From Paratinospora sagittata (Eukaryota; Streptophyta; Magnoliopsida; Ranunculales; Menispermaceae): DNA of 64,000 nt. Position 1 is the stretch's first letter; each line of letters starts with the position of its first letter. The position numbers and the translations under genes are program-made. Positions 12,701 through 24,510 of the stretch are shown here, piece after piece. The notes beneath the pieces are model-generated. The model saw only the letters and a program-made list of their open reading frames with translations, was not told where the DNA came from and did not search any database. The DNA is taken from contig CM069600.1 in the NCBI GenBank assembly GCA_035771175.1, positions 2,633,501 to 2,697,500 of the forward strand. The letters run 5' to 3'.

Positions 12701-15700
12701 CCATCAAGAGCAGTCTTAGAGGTTGGGCCTTGTGGACTTGCTGTGCGCTCCCTTAAATGTGGATATTATTCTATCTTGTATAAATATTTTTATTCAGCAT
12801 GCCCTGAGGATTCTGACATATATGGAGTTTCTGAAAAAATTTGTGGCTGTGCAAATGCTGTAAACTGGCAATTATTCATCTGTTTCTAACAATATTTTAT
12901 TAAAAATCAAGTAAATGTTTTAAAAAAAGGAAAATAAAGAGAAGAATGCACTTTGGTCAACATTTTCAAGGAGTAAGTTCTGTCTCTTAAAACTCTCTGC
13001 AAAGATAGACACTAGCCCTTCATTTTATTGTGATAATTTATAAGTTGGTAAATGTTTCCAGGCACTGCAGAGGACTCTTGAATTTGAGGAGGAGTTGGCT
13101 GAAAAATTTAGTGGAGGCTCCCGGAGTAGGGAAACTGGGGGTGAGATTGAAGAAATTGACAGAGGAGAGAATCATGGTCAAACTGTTTTAGATATCCGGA
13201 AAAAGTATGAAAAAAAGCTGGCTGCAAACCATGGAAGTGGAATTGAAGTACGCATGATCATGACTTGAAACATTTGGAAATATTATTTGGTTGTCTTTGT
13301 TTTAATAATATTTTCTACTTGTTTCATCTCAAAAATGTTAAAGAACTATAATTGTTCTATTAGTTGTTCAGGTCTTCTCATGATGTTAAAATGTTGTGGC
13401 AGGAAAAGGATGGGCATAAAGATTTGTCAGTACCTGGAGCTGGGGTATGCTTCCTTGCTATTGCTGTGGACTTGTTCTCACCTGATATTTTTGTTTGAAG
13501 CTGTTTGCCTCACTCTTTTGGTTTACTATACAATATAACCTACCTGTATTAAATTGTGCTCAACCTACATGCATCTATGATCTATCATTCTGTAGTCTCC
13601 TTCTGTACTTCTAAATTCCCATATTGGTGAAATTGTGCTGACCATGGCACAAATTTTTTTTCGTAACTTTCTTAGTAACTTCTATTATCATCTCGTCCCT
13701 ACATTCATCTATGATCCATCATTCTGTAGTCTCCTTCTCTACTTCTAAACTCCCATATTGGTGAAAATCTGCTGATCACAGCATAATTTTTTCTTTATTA
13801 TTTTTCTTAGTAACTTCTATTATCATCTCGTTTGTCACAACTCATGCACCACCTAAGGTTATCGCTTAGTCATCTAAATGCCCAAAGAGATAGAGACTTG
13901 CACCTGCAGATGCTGTTTTATTGTTGTGCTATATTGTTTTTGTTGTCTTCTTATGATAACTTGCTAATTGGTCAATGTTTCATCCAATATTGCTAGCTGC
14001 TAAAAATGCATCTCTTTGTTTTGGCAGTTCAACTTTCGTGGGATTATTTCGTCTTGCTTTGAACCTCGCCTAACAGTGTACGTGGAGCTAGAGGAGAAAA
14101 CTCTAATGGAAAGTCTGGAAAAACTTGTTCAGGTATCTTTACAGACTGGAGAATATCAGAATCTTTCTTCTATTATGCATTCTACCAGTTCATACCCAAT
14201 TATCTATTGGCAGGAAGAAACCTGGGATATTGAGGAAGGAAGCCAGACAAATATTTTGTCTAGTAGCATGCAGGTAATACTGGACAAGTTTAACATCATT
14301 GAATTTCTCTGTCATGGTCATTTGCTTTCATCATGCTTTTTGTATTTGATGTAAAATGGAGTGTTAGTAATTGGCACACATCCCAAAGATTTGGTGCTAC
14401 TATGTAGTGGTTCCCTCCTTGGAAAAGTTTCATTGACTGTATGCCTATTCTATTTGACATTTTGGACAGTCAGATGAATGGGTTTGGGTAATTCAATAGC
14501 TACAAATCCCTGGTTCAAATGTTTATATTTGTTCAAACAGGGGCTTAAAAAATGTGAAAAAAGAAAACCAAAATGAGACTCTCCAATTGGGCCTATTGAA
14601 TGGTCCTATCCCCCTCAATAAGTGGAGTATGTTTGGTGCAGTGCGATGCTTCTTTTCTTTGTCCTCGCAGAAAAAAATTTAGAAATAAACACTTCAATGA
14701 CACATCCACAACATGACAAAAAACAGTCACAACTCCTGAAAACTCCTCACTTGCCATTTTTGGCCATCAAACCAGGACATACAGCAGCATACACTTTGAA
14801 ATCTTGCTCCAAAGAGCTTGAAGTTCTTAAATCTCCAAAATCTATCTAATCTTATGCAGCCCTATTTCCTCTTAGTATGATCAATTGGTGGCTGCGTTCT
14901 GAAATAGTTATGCAGCCCTATTTGAAATCTTGCACAATATACAGCAGCATACTCTTTGAAATCTTGCCCCAAAAAGCTGGAAGTGCGTAAATCTCCAAAA
15001 TCTATCTACTCTTATGCAGCTCTATTTCCTCTTAGTTTAATCACTTGGAGACTGCATTCTTCGGATGCTATTGTTCCTGGATATTGTGCTGCTGTAGATT
15101 CTTTTACATCTTGTCCCTCGAAAGTTTGCATTTATCAACTCATCTGTTTTATTTTGCATACCATGGCTGTTCTCAACTAAATATGCATTTACCAAATCAG
15201 CATCCTAAATTAATAATTTTTTTTTTCTGAGTTTTAATGTATTTGTTTTTATTTTATAGGTGTTCTTGATAATCAGAAGAAGCTTAAAGAGATGTAGTGC
15301 TTTGACAAAGAACCAGACATTATTTAATTTGTTCAAGGTACAATATTAACCTGGTTAAATTCTGTTTGGAGGTACATGGAGTGCTAGGAGGACTATAATC
15401 CCTGCACGTGTGCTGCATATATATCCCTAAGGCAATAGTATCGGCTTATGTTGTTCCATATTGGTGGATAGGATGTTACCATTACAGCCCATTTGCTACT
15501 ACAAGTGGGTAGAAAAGTGAATACTTTTCTTCTTCGGTTCACCTCAAGCTGGTCTCTATTTTTCCAGTTTTACTTGTCAATGTACCAAAATTTCTTATTG
15601 TTTCTCTTCATTTCTGCCATTCCTGGTTGTGAGAGTGTTTTTAAACTCAATAATCAATTCCATTATTAGGTGTTTCAAAGAATTCTCAAAGCATATGCTA

Positions 15701-18700
15701 CAAAACTCTTTGCTAAACTGCCCAAGGGAGGTACGGGGATTGTTGCAGCTGCGACTGGTACAGATGGACAAATCAAGGTATTCATGATTATATGTTCTTC
15801 TGAAGCTAGGAAGAATCTATGCCCTCATTCAGTTCACTGACTTCAATTCCTGTTCTCTCTACGTATTTGACTATGAATTGCAGACATCTGACAGGGATGA
15901 GAGGGTGATTTGCTACATTGTGAATACAGCAGAATACTGCCATCAAACGGTCAGTTGCTTGCTGGACTTACTACTCCTAATGGGAATATATGCAAATGAA
16001 ACATGTAGCTTTATTTGCTGGAAAAAAACTCTTCTTGAGAAGGCATCAAATTTATATACATCTTGTAAATGCAATTAATTTCTTGCAAGGAAAGAAGAAG
16101 CGCATGTAAAGCAGTTAGAAGTGTCGTGCAACTCTCTCGTTTCTGATCACTTGTGTGCTTCACTCATTTAGAAGAATTCTTGCACCTGAATAAGACGGTG
16201 GAGCTTTAACCATATGTAGATAATCCATGGAGACAGACCAGAGTATTAACCCTTTTTTTTCTTTATCACAGTCTGGCGAACTTGCTGATAATGTGTCCAA
16301 AATGATTGATTCTCGATTTGCTGACAAAGTGGATATGTCAGAAGTTCAGGTATTTCAGTCATTTCCCAACGTTGTTATCTACTAATCTTTTATAAATTTC
16401 TGTTCCTTATTTTTGAATTTGTGTCTGCAGGACGAATTCTCTGCAGTGATCACAAAAGCATTAATGACATTAGTGCATGGTTTGGAAACAAAATTTGATG
16501 CTGAAATGGCTGCGATGACACGTGTACCATGGGGTACACTCGAAAGTGTTGGTGATCAATCAGAGTAGATTCTCCTCCTTTTTACCCACTCATCTTGCTA
16601 GTACCTAATCCTATCATGTAACTCTTCAACTTTCTCAATAAAATAAATGGATCTGTTCCTGCAGGTATGTCAATGGAATAAATTCAATCCTTGCTAGCAG
16701 TATTCCTGTTCTTGGAAGCCTACTATCTCCCATTTACTTTCAGTTTTTCTTGGACAAGGTACTAAGAACTAGAGATGCTGCAACCATCACTTTTTTTTTT
16801 TTTTGTTACATTACCGTCTGAGAAGTTTGAGAACTACATATATAGATATGTGGTAACCAAGTATAGTGTGAATCCCCTAAAATGCAATGTTATGCTTTGA
16901 ATTTTCAAGATTAGAAATATATTTATTGATAGGTTTTGCCTGATTTACACCTCTAGCATTAGTATTTTCCTACTGTTGTTTTGTGTCCTGTGTGTTACCA
17001 ACCTTATGCATGCAGATTGGAGAGACACATGAAAATTAAATAGGAATTTGATCACAGTTAAAGCTGCAAATCAGGGGAAAAAATCCTCTTATTAATGCAA
17101 AAAATTCCATTGTTCTTTTTTATCTCAATCTCTCTCTTTGACTCTAAATAAGGATAAAAGTAATAGTTCATATTTGGCATGGAAGTAAACGGTGCCTTGT
17201 GGTTGTTAGATACCATTGAATCCAAAAGTTATAGCTGTTAAAAAAAGGCCCAAATATGTATATCTAGCTTAAACACTGACATTACCCTTACATGTACCTT
17301 TATCCTACAAATGGACAACACTTATAAATGGGGTTCTAGCAAATGCTAGTAAAGAGGTTCAAATTCAATACTCAAGACCTCCATGAATGAAGCTTTGATA
17401 CCATGTTAAATTACTACTAAACCTTAATGCTAGAGCTATAGATAGGGTTGTAGTCGAACTATGCAATCAAGCTTACACACTATGAAAGTATGAAGGTACA
17501 ACTATCTATATCAATTATCAAGCATGGGCTCCCGCTGTTGTGTGGTATGGGGAAGTGATAATATATAACCTTACCTCCACATTGGAGAGTTTTCCAATTT
17601 TTTCCAGTGACCTCCAAGTTACAATGGAACAAAATCAATTGTTGTGTAAGGCTTGGCCTTCAATAGTCAATTCTCCTTACTGAGCATTTCTTCCATCTAT
17701 TTGTGAATAAATTATGCTTTAAAGTTGACTTGTAATCCAATTTACAAACTTTAGCCATTTAATCTCAACATTGACTTTATAGTGGTCCAAGTATCCTTGA
17801 TTGTTGAAACAAACTTTTTATGTGCCTCAAAACAACAGAATCTTGAAGAATCTCATGAAACAAGTGTAGATCTTGGAAAGCATAATTTCACTTACTTTGC
17901 CTTTTTAAATAGCTTCTTGAGAGTTGAGAATAACTAGCTTTTTGAAAAGCAATGTTTGAGCTTTTCAATATGTAAGAACCTTAAGCGATTCTTCTCTTGC
18001 TTTTGCTTTTTGTAGTTTCAAATGACCTTTTATTTTTGGATTTGGTCAATATATATATATGAACTCAGTCTTGCATGTGATCAAATACCCAACCCAACTC
18101 AACAAAGAAATCTTCCAACTATATGGGGTTAGCTACACGAGTTTGCTTCTTCCACTCTGCTTTATCAAGGCTAAGTCAGTGGTTATATTATAAGTAGTTA
18201 TATTTTTGTTAATTGTTCTTGTACATGTTATTTAAGTCTTCATTGACCTCTATCTCAACTCAACTAAACTAAACAAATCCTTTTTTCAACTACATGGGAT
18301 CAACGACATGAATCTACTTTCTCTACTTCGCCATATCAAGGTCCAAGTCGACAATTATATGTCCAGTAGTTATGTTCCATTTTATTTTTTAAACCTATTC
18401 TATTTTAGGTCTTCCTCTACCTTTTTCATTAGCCTTAATTGTCAATATGTCACTCTTCCTAAAAGCATGTGTATGTAGTGGTCGTTGTTGTATATGTCCA
18501 AACCATCTTAATTGATTTTTTTGTTATTTATATCGAAGGAGGGCTACTCTTACCATGTCTTGAATCTGGTTTATTTCTAATTTTATTATTCAATGCTTTA
18601 TCACATTTCATATTAACATTCACATTTCTATTGTACTTAGTTTATTCAATGTTCAATAAAGCATAGTTGGCCTAATAACAGTCTTGTCATTTTTTTTAAC

Positions 18701-21700
18701 TTACACAACTTCAATATGATTCATCAATTCCAGAAGCACTCCTCCACTTAACAGACCTTCCTTTAATTTTATGATTCACATTTTCTCTTATTTTTCCTCC
18801 TCATAAGTAATTGAATCCAAGTATCTGATATCTCTTGGCTTTCAATCTTCATTGTCTCTCCATATGTACTTAATTTTTTACTGCCACAAAAGATATATTT
18901 AATGTATTTAGTCTTTGTCCAAGTAATTTTTGACCTCTATTTAGTTTGTTTGCATATGAAGAACCATAATGCTTAAAAGTGTCAACTACCAAAAATCATC
19001 TCATGGAACCTGAACGATCGACAAAAATTCACCAAGATTTCATCACTTCTATTGAATCAAGTTTTCAACTCTGCTCTAAGGCCGTACAACATATCATAAT
19101 ATCGATAAAATCCGTGAACTAGTTTCTTTAGATTTTGAAAGGTTCCACGCTTGAGGTCTTTTTAGTAACATTCTCAAGTAAAAAAGTTATCCCACTTGAA
19201 AGATGGTGAATCATGGCCCTGTGGGACTCATAGAGTCCATAGCTCTTTTCTGGACATGATTCATGGTGGCTTTAGCCATCTTTGGATTTGTTTTTCTTTA
19301 CCACACCATTTCAGATTTCCTGCTATTTGGTCATATTGCAAATGCCAATTCTCTTTAAGTTTCTTTCAGTAGGTCTGGGACACTGTCTTTTGAATTGTTT
19401 TGTTGGCTTTATTTCTCATTGCTCATTTATTCTATGCAGCTAGCAGCATCTCTTGCCCCTCGATTTTATCTCAATATCTACAAATGCAAGTACATACCAG
19501 AAACTGGTGCCCAACAGGTAGCTTACATGTCCAGTTATTTCCCTATATAGTGCAAGAGTGAAAGATGTAGTAGTTTACAAAGGAAAAATGAACACTTATC
19601 AGATGGAAAGTAAAACTTGGTCTACAAAGTGCTTAAATAAATCATGTGTTTTTACCAACCATGACTTGTGTGCAAAATATTAATTGAATATACTTATATA
19701 AATATAATTTTTGTATACGTCCTGCACATATATGTATACAATGCATATTATGTATGCCAAAGTACACCCATGGAAAATGTATCGTATACAAGGGTAATTC
19801 ATAAAATAATTGTTTTTTGCCTGGTTATATATAGGATTGAATGACTATCAACTCAATTGATTCTTATTCTTTAGTTATTCCTTTATAGATCTCCAAGATG
19901 GGTCTTCTGTTGTGTATACTTATTTAGGGTGATGCCATTTATGGATTTCACATATTGAAACTCTAACCATTAAACATATGATAACGAAACCATACTAGGA
20001 TTTGTTTATGTGACATGGAGCTGATATGTCTTCTTGGTGCAACTTCTTTACAGATGTTGCTGGATACTCAGGCAGTTAAGACAATCCTTCTGGATATCCC
20101 TGCTCTTGGAAAACAGGTTTATTTCTAAACCTATGAAAATATGGATTGTATTCCTCGTGTATTTTCTTTGAATTTCTTGCGCTTGGAAGGCATACAAAAA
20201 TGATTTATGGATGTCTAAAACCTAATTACTCGCGTATCCTTACCTTTCCTCATCTTCAATCTCGAGTGTTTTCTGAGTTCTCAAGTGTTTACTGGGTTGT
20301 ACATCAAATTTTTGGTCTCCCTAGTCTCTTTTCTTTATAGTGGAGAAGCCAAGCACATGGTTTAGGACAGCAACATCATTTCTGTGTTCCTTGCAATTCA
20401 TTATCAGGTGTGAACTATTTTTAGGTGACAAGTGGTTCCACATAAATAAAGATGATCAACTTATGTATATCATCTTAAAACTGTGTTATAGATCATAAGT
20501 GACATTTGATTAGTGCCATCTGGATGATTAACATGTGAAATATCCTATTCGTATATACTGTCAATGATCTTCAGTTTTGCAATCTAACATAGAGAGAATG
20601 AGCAACCATATTTAAAGAAATAAAAATTGTACCAGAACCATGAGGAGGTGTCAACAGGATATAGGGGTGGAAGCAATCATGGTTTTATCCCTTCCAAAGA
20701 CTATGAGCCTTAAAAATTCCAAATTTAGCTTCAAGATTTTGCAGTTCATTTTTTATACTTGCAACAGTCTGGTTTCTTGCACAATGCTAAGACATTTGTC
20801 TAACCTGCAGCAGACTTCAGGCGCTTCCAACTACTCAAAATTTGTCAGCCGTGAGATGAGCAAAGCTGAGGCCCTCTTGAAGGTGAATAACTACACTATG
20901 ATGGGCTTTCTTTTAGTCAAGAGTTTCAGTATATAATCTTCTTCTTTTTTTCCTACACAGGTTATTTTGTCGCCTGTTGATTCTGTGGGGGATACATATC
21001 GTGCACTCCTTCCTGAGGGAACACCTTTGGAGTTCCAGAGGATTCTTGAGCTAAAGGTACACCTCATTATCTTTCAATTTTCTTTTCTAATTTTCCATAG
21101 TTTCCTTTGAATTCCCCCAAAAAAAAAAACTGATTCCCCGCCTCCGGAAATGTTCATAACTCAGTCTTAGCACCCAAGGAAGCAGCAAGGTTGTTACATG
21201 TTCATTGACAATTTACTTTTACAATCTAATGATCAGTATTTCCGCATCAATAAAGCTGATCAAATTCTTTAAGAAAGTAGGTTGCTTATGTCTGTTCTAA
21301 TGCAAGGATGATCATGAGACCTTCTTGAGTAGCTTAAGGATGGGCCTTTTTACATGATGCTTAGAAAATGCATCAAAATTTGCTTTGTTGTAACTCTAGA
21401 ATTGATCAACATGATCAACTGAGAGGCGGCAGGAAAAGCGGTCTAGATTTATAGAATTCATCTACGCTTTTCCTGCGAACGAAAATCTCGCCTAACCCAT
21501 CTTGTTTCTTTGTACTCAATTGGTTAACGTTTCCCTTTCCTGCATAGAAATTTACCAACTTTTAGGTTTCAAATCTTGTTTTTTTTTTTTTTCAAAGATT
21601 GAATATTTGGACCTAAGATGGTCGGCATAGGTTTATTTCAGTTGTTACGGTTGAAAGTATGAGTAGTCTGGGAAGTTATGATTGCCTCAATTGGTTAACG

Positions 21701-22540
21701 CAATCCATTGTGCCTGTTGAAAGTTAAAATACCAGCATAATTTAATACCCATTTATCTCCCTTTACTAAGACTGAGAAATGAGACATGTTACTTTTACTA
21801 TTTCTAAAAAGAAAAGTTGTGCAAGGAATAAGAAACAAAATGTCTTAAGACAAATTGGCATTTTAGACTTATCCAAGGCATTAGACCAGACATCTTAATA
21901 CTTGTCATGATGACCTGTGCATTCATATTCTTGTCATCATTTTTCCAAAGCCACACATTTGAAAATAATCTATGTATTTTGTTTCATTTGTCGTGGAGAA
22001 GCGTTTTCTCCTTGTTGTGGATCATGCAAAAAGCATTGGAATATCTTTTCTTACATATCAAGGGTGTGATGGCTTGGTTTCATTAGCCACAAAATGATGC
22101 CCTATTCCTAAAACCCTCATTCAACAAAGAATTCTGTGCAACATACTTGCGTATATAATTGTATGTATCGTAAATCCATTGCTGAAGTATAATGTTTTTG
22201 CATTTGTTCTAAAGTGATAGCTTTGAAATACTTTTAGGGTTTGAAGAAAGCAGACGAGCAAAGTATATTAGACGATTTCAACAAACATGGCCCGGGAATC
22301 ATGCAACCTTCTGTGCCATTACCAGTAGCTCCAGCTGCTCCTACTACTGCTCCAGCACCCCCTGCAGCAGCCAGCAACTCAGCTTCAGCAAGCGCGATTG
22401 CCTCCCGCGAGGATGTGCTCACTCGAGCCGCTGCACTTGGAAGGGGTGCTGCCACAACTGGGTTCAAACGGTTCCTTGCTCTAACAGAGGCTGCAAAAGA
22501 TCGGAAAGATGGACCATTCAGGAAACTCTTCAACGCGTAA
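734..22540 (+). CDS. VPS53: VPS53, GARP/EARP tethering complex subunit (5' partial)
   Basis: Vps53 is a core subunit of the GARP and EARP complexes, which tether endosome-derived vesicles at the trans-Golgi network or recycling endosomes. Twenty exons can be joined with GT-AG introns: 734-804, 1492-1616, 9699-9859, 9953-10094, 12382-12445, 13062-13247, 13403-13444, 14028-14132, 14214-14273, 15260-15337, 15670-15777, 15884-15949, 16272-16349, 16431-16564, 16665-16758, 19440-19517, 20054-20116, 20811-20882, 20961-21056 and 22238-22540. They give about 707 residues ending in TAA. Recognisable stretches are [17 protein letters not shown] and [20 protein letters not shown] in the N-terminal Vps53 domain, and [19 protein letters not shown] further on. 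An Ala/Pro-rich linker precedes the conserved tail [18 protein letters not shown]. Plant Vps53 is a little over 800 residues, so roughly 110 N-terminal residues lie left of the window. The reading frame stays open across all exons, so the gene looks functional despite transposons in introns 2, 4 and 15. Family identity is by memory of the plant protein, not by search. Confidence 0.93.
2650..2676 (+). mobile_element. Possible Helitron 3' terminus
   Basis: The sequence CACGTGTAACGCGTG can fold into a short hairpin (CACG paired with CGTG). It is followed by an AT-rich spacer of about 8 bases and CTAG, the layout of plant Helitron 3' ends (hairpin then CTRR). The base after CTAG is C rather than the expected T, and no 5' TC end was found, so this is a tentative relic. 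Confidence 0.35.
2936..3211 (-). repeat. Copia 3' LTR
   Basis: Left-hand copy of the LTR pair, and the 3' LTR in element orientation. It starts TGTTGTAAAATAAAA and ends TCTCCGCAGCA on the + strand. The purine-rich tract lies at 3212-3225 read on the minus strand. Confidence 0.93.
3231..7569 (-). pseudogene. Copia gag-pol polyprotein remnant
   Basis: Read on the minus strand, the start is [12 protein letters not shown] at 7569. Gag follows with an in-frame stop at 7258-7260 and another near 7124, then a CX2CX4HX4C zinc knuckle ([14 protein letters not shown], about 6745-6790). The protease segment is [11 protein letters not shown]: the expected D-[ST]-G active site is DFG, so the nucleophile motif is altered. 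Next come a GAG-preintegrase region (RLGHPS), an integrase core ([12 protein letters not shown], then QSDN and [12 protein letters not shown]), reverse transcriptase (WELVDLP..., YVDDIIM) and RNase H ([16 protein letters not shown]). The frame is broken at several places, including near 6190, 5830, 5290, 4550, 4340 and 3925, so no polyprotein can be made from this copy. Confidence 0.92.
8224..8500 (-). repeat. Copia 5' LTR
   Basis: Right-hand copy of the LTR pair, and the 5' LTR in element orientation, ending TCTCCGCAACA on the + strand. The primer-binding site lies immediately inside it at about 8211-8223. Confidence 0.93.
8671..8880 (+). mobile_element. SINE, tRNA-derived
   Basis: A tRNA-like head has a box-B-like GAGTTTGAATTCC. 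A tRNA-unrelated body follows, ending in a simple tail of repeated AATAATA/TAATAA units at about 8848-8880, a typical plant SINE architecture. It lies in VPS53 intron 2, just right of the Copia flank. Confidence 0.6.
10657..11198 (-). mobile_element. 5'-truncated LINE (L1-type) with 15-bp target duplication
   Basis: A run of 17 T (10672-10688) is the poly-A tail on the minus strand. The body ends at 11183. Flanking copies gaagttcaagggacc (10657-10671) and gaagttcaaggggcc (11184-11198) match at 14 of 15 bases. The minus strand from about 11170 to 10810 encodes the C-terminal zinc-binding region seen after plant LINE reverse transcriptases (pattern [14 protein letters not shown] then IW and WATWKERNN). 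Only this end is present, a classic 5' truncation. It sits in VPS53 intron 4 (10095-12381). Confidence 0.9.
11199..12381 (+). other. VPS53 intron 4, remainder
   Basis: AT-rich intronic sequence with no gene. The only recognisable item is the SINE fragment at 12043-12145. The intron ends TGTGCAG. Confidence 0.6.
12043..12145 (-). mobile_element. SINE fragment (Au/TS-like family)
   Basis: GGCGTGCCTAGTGCATGAAG followed by a CTCCTACCATTGCGGGG segment and CCTCACTTCC resembles the body of a widespread plant tRNA-derived SINE read on the minus strand. It ends in GAGGCTGTTT-like sequence and a decayed box B. It is truncated and diverged. Confidence 0.6.
13566..13832. repeat. Intronic tandem duplication, about 131-bp unit
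   Basis: Two adjacent copies share ATTCTGTAGTCTCCTTCT, CCCATATTGGTGAAA and the end AGTAACTTCTATTATCATCT. The first starts near 13566 and the second near 13697. It lies in VPS53 intron 7 and has no coding content. Confidence 0.85.
14783..15062. repeat. Intronic duplication, about 120-bp copies 159 bp apart
   Basis: Copies at 14783-14903 and 14942-15062 share AATCTCCAAAATCTATCTA and CCCTATTTCCTCTTAGT-like blocks. It lies in VPS53 intron 9. Confidence 0.85.
16759..19439 (+). other. VPS53 intron 15 with repeat debris
   Basis: This intron runs from GTACTAAG to TATGCAG. Near 17395-17408 the + strand has GCTTTGATACCATG, the complement of a Copia-type primer-binding site (TGGTATCAAAGC), which suggests a solo or truncated LTR around 17407-17900; I could not define its other end. 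A LINE relic occupies 18030-18960. Confidence 0.55.
18030..18960 (-). mobile_element. RTE-type LINE relic
   Basis: Blocks such as CAACTATATGGGGTTAGCTA, ATGTCCAAACCATCTTAA and a phrase close to AGGCTGGTCTAATRRC follow the known + strand order of the reverse complement of plant RTE (non-LTR) reverse transcriptase genes. The reading frame is destroyed. A second start-like block near 18240-18320 repeats the opening part (CAACTACATGGGATCAACGA), hinting at two overlapping copies. Confidence 0.55.
21057..22237 (+). other. VPS53 last intron
   Basis: AT-rich, 1.2 kb, with no gene or clear repeat visible. The donor is GTACAC and the acceptor is CTTTTAG. Confidence 0.7.
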
Positions 22541-23776
22541 GAAAATCCTCCAATTTCATTTATTTGTATTGTATAGATTTTATTTCTCTCTCTCTCTCTC
22601 TCTTCTTCTGCATCTCCCACACACACTCTCCCAAAGAAACCCTAAAAAAAAAAAAAAAAAAGTTGATTTGGTTCTTGGTTGGAAGTATATCCAGTTTTAG
22701 ATTTTGTAGAAGTCAGAATTCAATTCACCATTTATATAACCCTTAAGTGTATCAATGCATACAAACATGAGAGTTGTTTAACAAAGGTTTTCTAATGCTT
22801 TGTTCCAAGTTCTTGAATGTAGTTATGTAGAGGCTGTTGTATACAATGTTACCTGATTCTGGTGAATAAGTCCTTTGAATTCTCTGTTTGATATTCACCA
22901 ACTACCATGTGAAATGGAATAATAATGTGTCTGGGCATTTTAAACCTTTGAATTCTGTAGAGGTTTCTATGAGTTAACTTGTGTGTTTATGAACTCTAAA
23001 AACAAGTTTTTTAAACCTTATTTTTAAAAATAATTTTTTAAATCACATGCTAAACAGGCCCTAAGATACATAGAATGAAACTCTTATGAAAACCTCAACA
23101 TCCCATGTCCCTTGGATTAATATGGTTTGTGATTTAAAAATAAGGATACAATCTAAAAATAATTGTTTGTTGTTTTTTGAAAACTAGTTATTTTTTCAAG
23201 TAAAATATGAAAAACTGTTTTCAAATTCAGCTAATTAAACGTGTTTTTGAAATTTTGGATACAAAAAATTGTATCAGAAACATGTACCAAACTAAGCCTT
23301 GTCACATTTCATTACTTTTGAAAAACTATTAAGTTTTTTTTTTTTCTTTTTAGTAGAATCTTAAAAACCTATTATCAAATTTGACTAGCTAAATGTACTT
23401 TTTTTGTTTTTGAATTTTAAAATATAAACAATTGCATTCATTTTTATTCTAATGTCACAATAAAAGCAAACAATTTGACCTCATTACTTTAGAGGTGATA
23501 TGCTAGATTCAGGATTTTTCATGGTAATTTGCACATTTTTTAATAACTAGAATTAAGATTAAAATAAATAAATAAAATCATACCTTCAGCCATTCCTGTT
23601 GACACTTGTTCCAAGTCCATATTTTTTACAATTTGATTAAAAACACACACGCCAAGATTAGGTTTTGGAATATATATATATATATATATATTTAGTACCT
23701 TATATATCTCATTTCATTAAGGAGATAAAGATTGATTTTCGACTTAGTTGGAATCTGAAATTGAAAATGTAAGTTG
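22541..23776 (+). other. VPS53 3' UTR and downstream intergenic DNA
   Basis: A CT-repeat (about 22585-22605), a run of A (22647-22662) and AATAAT-type signals near 22918 suit a 3' UTR. No other gene is visible. The tract 23020-23400 is AT-rich with a CTAAACAGGCCCTAAG-like edge of the kind found at MITE ends. A (TA)10 run lies near 23672-23691. Confidence 0.5.
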
Positions 23777-23935
23777 TAAACGACCCAGATAGTTCGCTCA
23801 GTTTGACATCTACCTCCTTTTAAATGAGGTAGAGGATTCGAATCTCCTCAATCTCATATGAAATTAGAAGTTGTTGCGCCCTTATTTGAGCCTTCTTGTA
23901 GCCCTATTAGACCTTGACGCAGACATTTGTTCTTT
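23777..23935 (+). mobile_element. SINE, tRNA-derived
   Basis: The box-A-like segment ATAGTTCGCTCAGTTTGACA is followed 35 bases later by box B, GGATTCGAATCTCC. This spacing is that of a tRNA-derived RNA polymerase III promoter, and a tRNA-unrelated body follows. Confidence 0.6.
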
Positions 23936-24029
23936 AAATTAGTAGTGAGAATTACCTTTATTTTTTATTCAATGATTTGAAATGAAATGTATATATGAAA
24001 TGATCTAATCAAAGAAATATAGATTACTA

Positions 24030-24183
24030 ACAGATGGTAATTGAGTTGGTTAAGAAATTGAGTATAAGTGAAGTTAAAGATTTAGGTTTCGAGTTCGAAG
24101 GACGTGCTTTCATTATCTGTTTATGTTAGAATGTCAACTCAAATGCTGGGAGGATTAGTTTTATCCAAAAAAAAAAAAAAAAA
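24030..24183 (+). mobile_element. SINE, tRNA-derived, with poly-A tail
   Basis: A box-A-like segment (TGGTAATTGAGTTGGTTAAG), a box-B-like GGTTTCGAGTTCGAA and a tract of about 18 A at 24166-24183 make a SINE. No clear target duplication was found. Confidence 0.6.
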
Positions 24184-24299
24184 ACACCTCTTGAATATTA
24201 AAAAATCGATAATAAAAAAATAAAAAATAAAAAATATTTTTGCATTATTAATATATTTTTACTTTTCATATTCGTATAAAGAATAATTCTAAATTATAA

Positions 24300-24510
24300 G
24301 GTGCAAATGTGTAAGACAGGAGTGGTAGTTGAGCCGTGCTGGTGCGTGACGTCCGTCCACGGTACTTCAACAAGAGGGTCAGAAAGGTCTGACAGCGAAA
24401 AAGCGTGTGAGACGGCGGAAGTACAGCCGCGGCTCTTCCGTACTCTCCACGTCCACCTATTGAATGAGCCTCAGAACTGGGTGAAAGGTGACTCCGTAAC
24501 TACCTGATCA
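24300..24510. other. GC-rich single-copy-looking island
   Basis: About 200 bp of clearly higher GC than its surroundings, with short ACGT-core motifs (GTGACGTCC, CCACGTCC). A 68-codon frame exists, but the composition and residue order look non-coding. It could be a conserved regulatory block or a decayed gene piece. Confidence 0.4.

Noticed and set aside
19380..20940. Additional genes within late VPS53 introns (frames at 20146 and 20640)
   Set aside because: They overlap real VPS53 exons or intron noise and have no domain.
22234..22626. 130-codon minus-strand frame opposite VPS53 exon 20
   Set aside because: Mirror of the Ala/Pro-rich coding exon; the + frame continues VPS53.
23777..24183. 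Possible tRNA genes (box A/box B pairs)
   Set aside because: No acceptor-stem pairing or anticodon arm could be formed; the bodies and A-tails fit SINEs.
24301..24507. 68-codon frame as a small gene
   Set aside because: No promoter or family resemblance; kept only as a GC-rich island.
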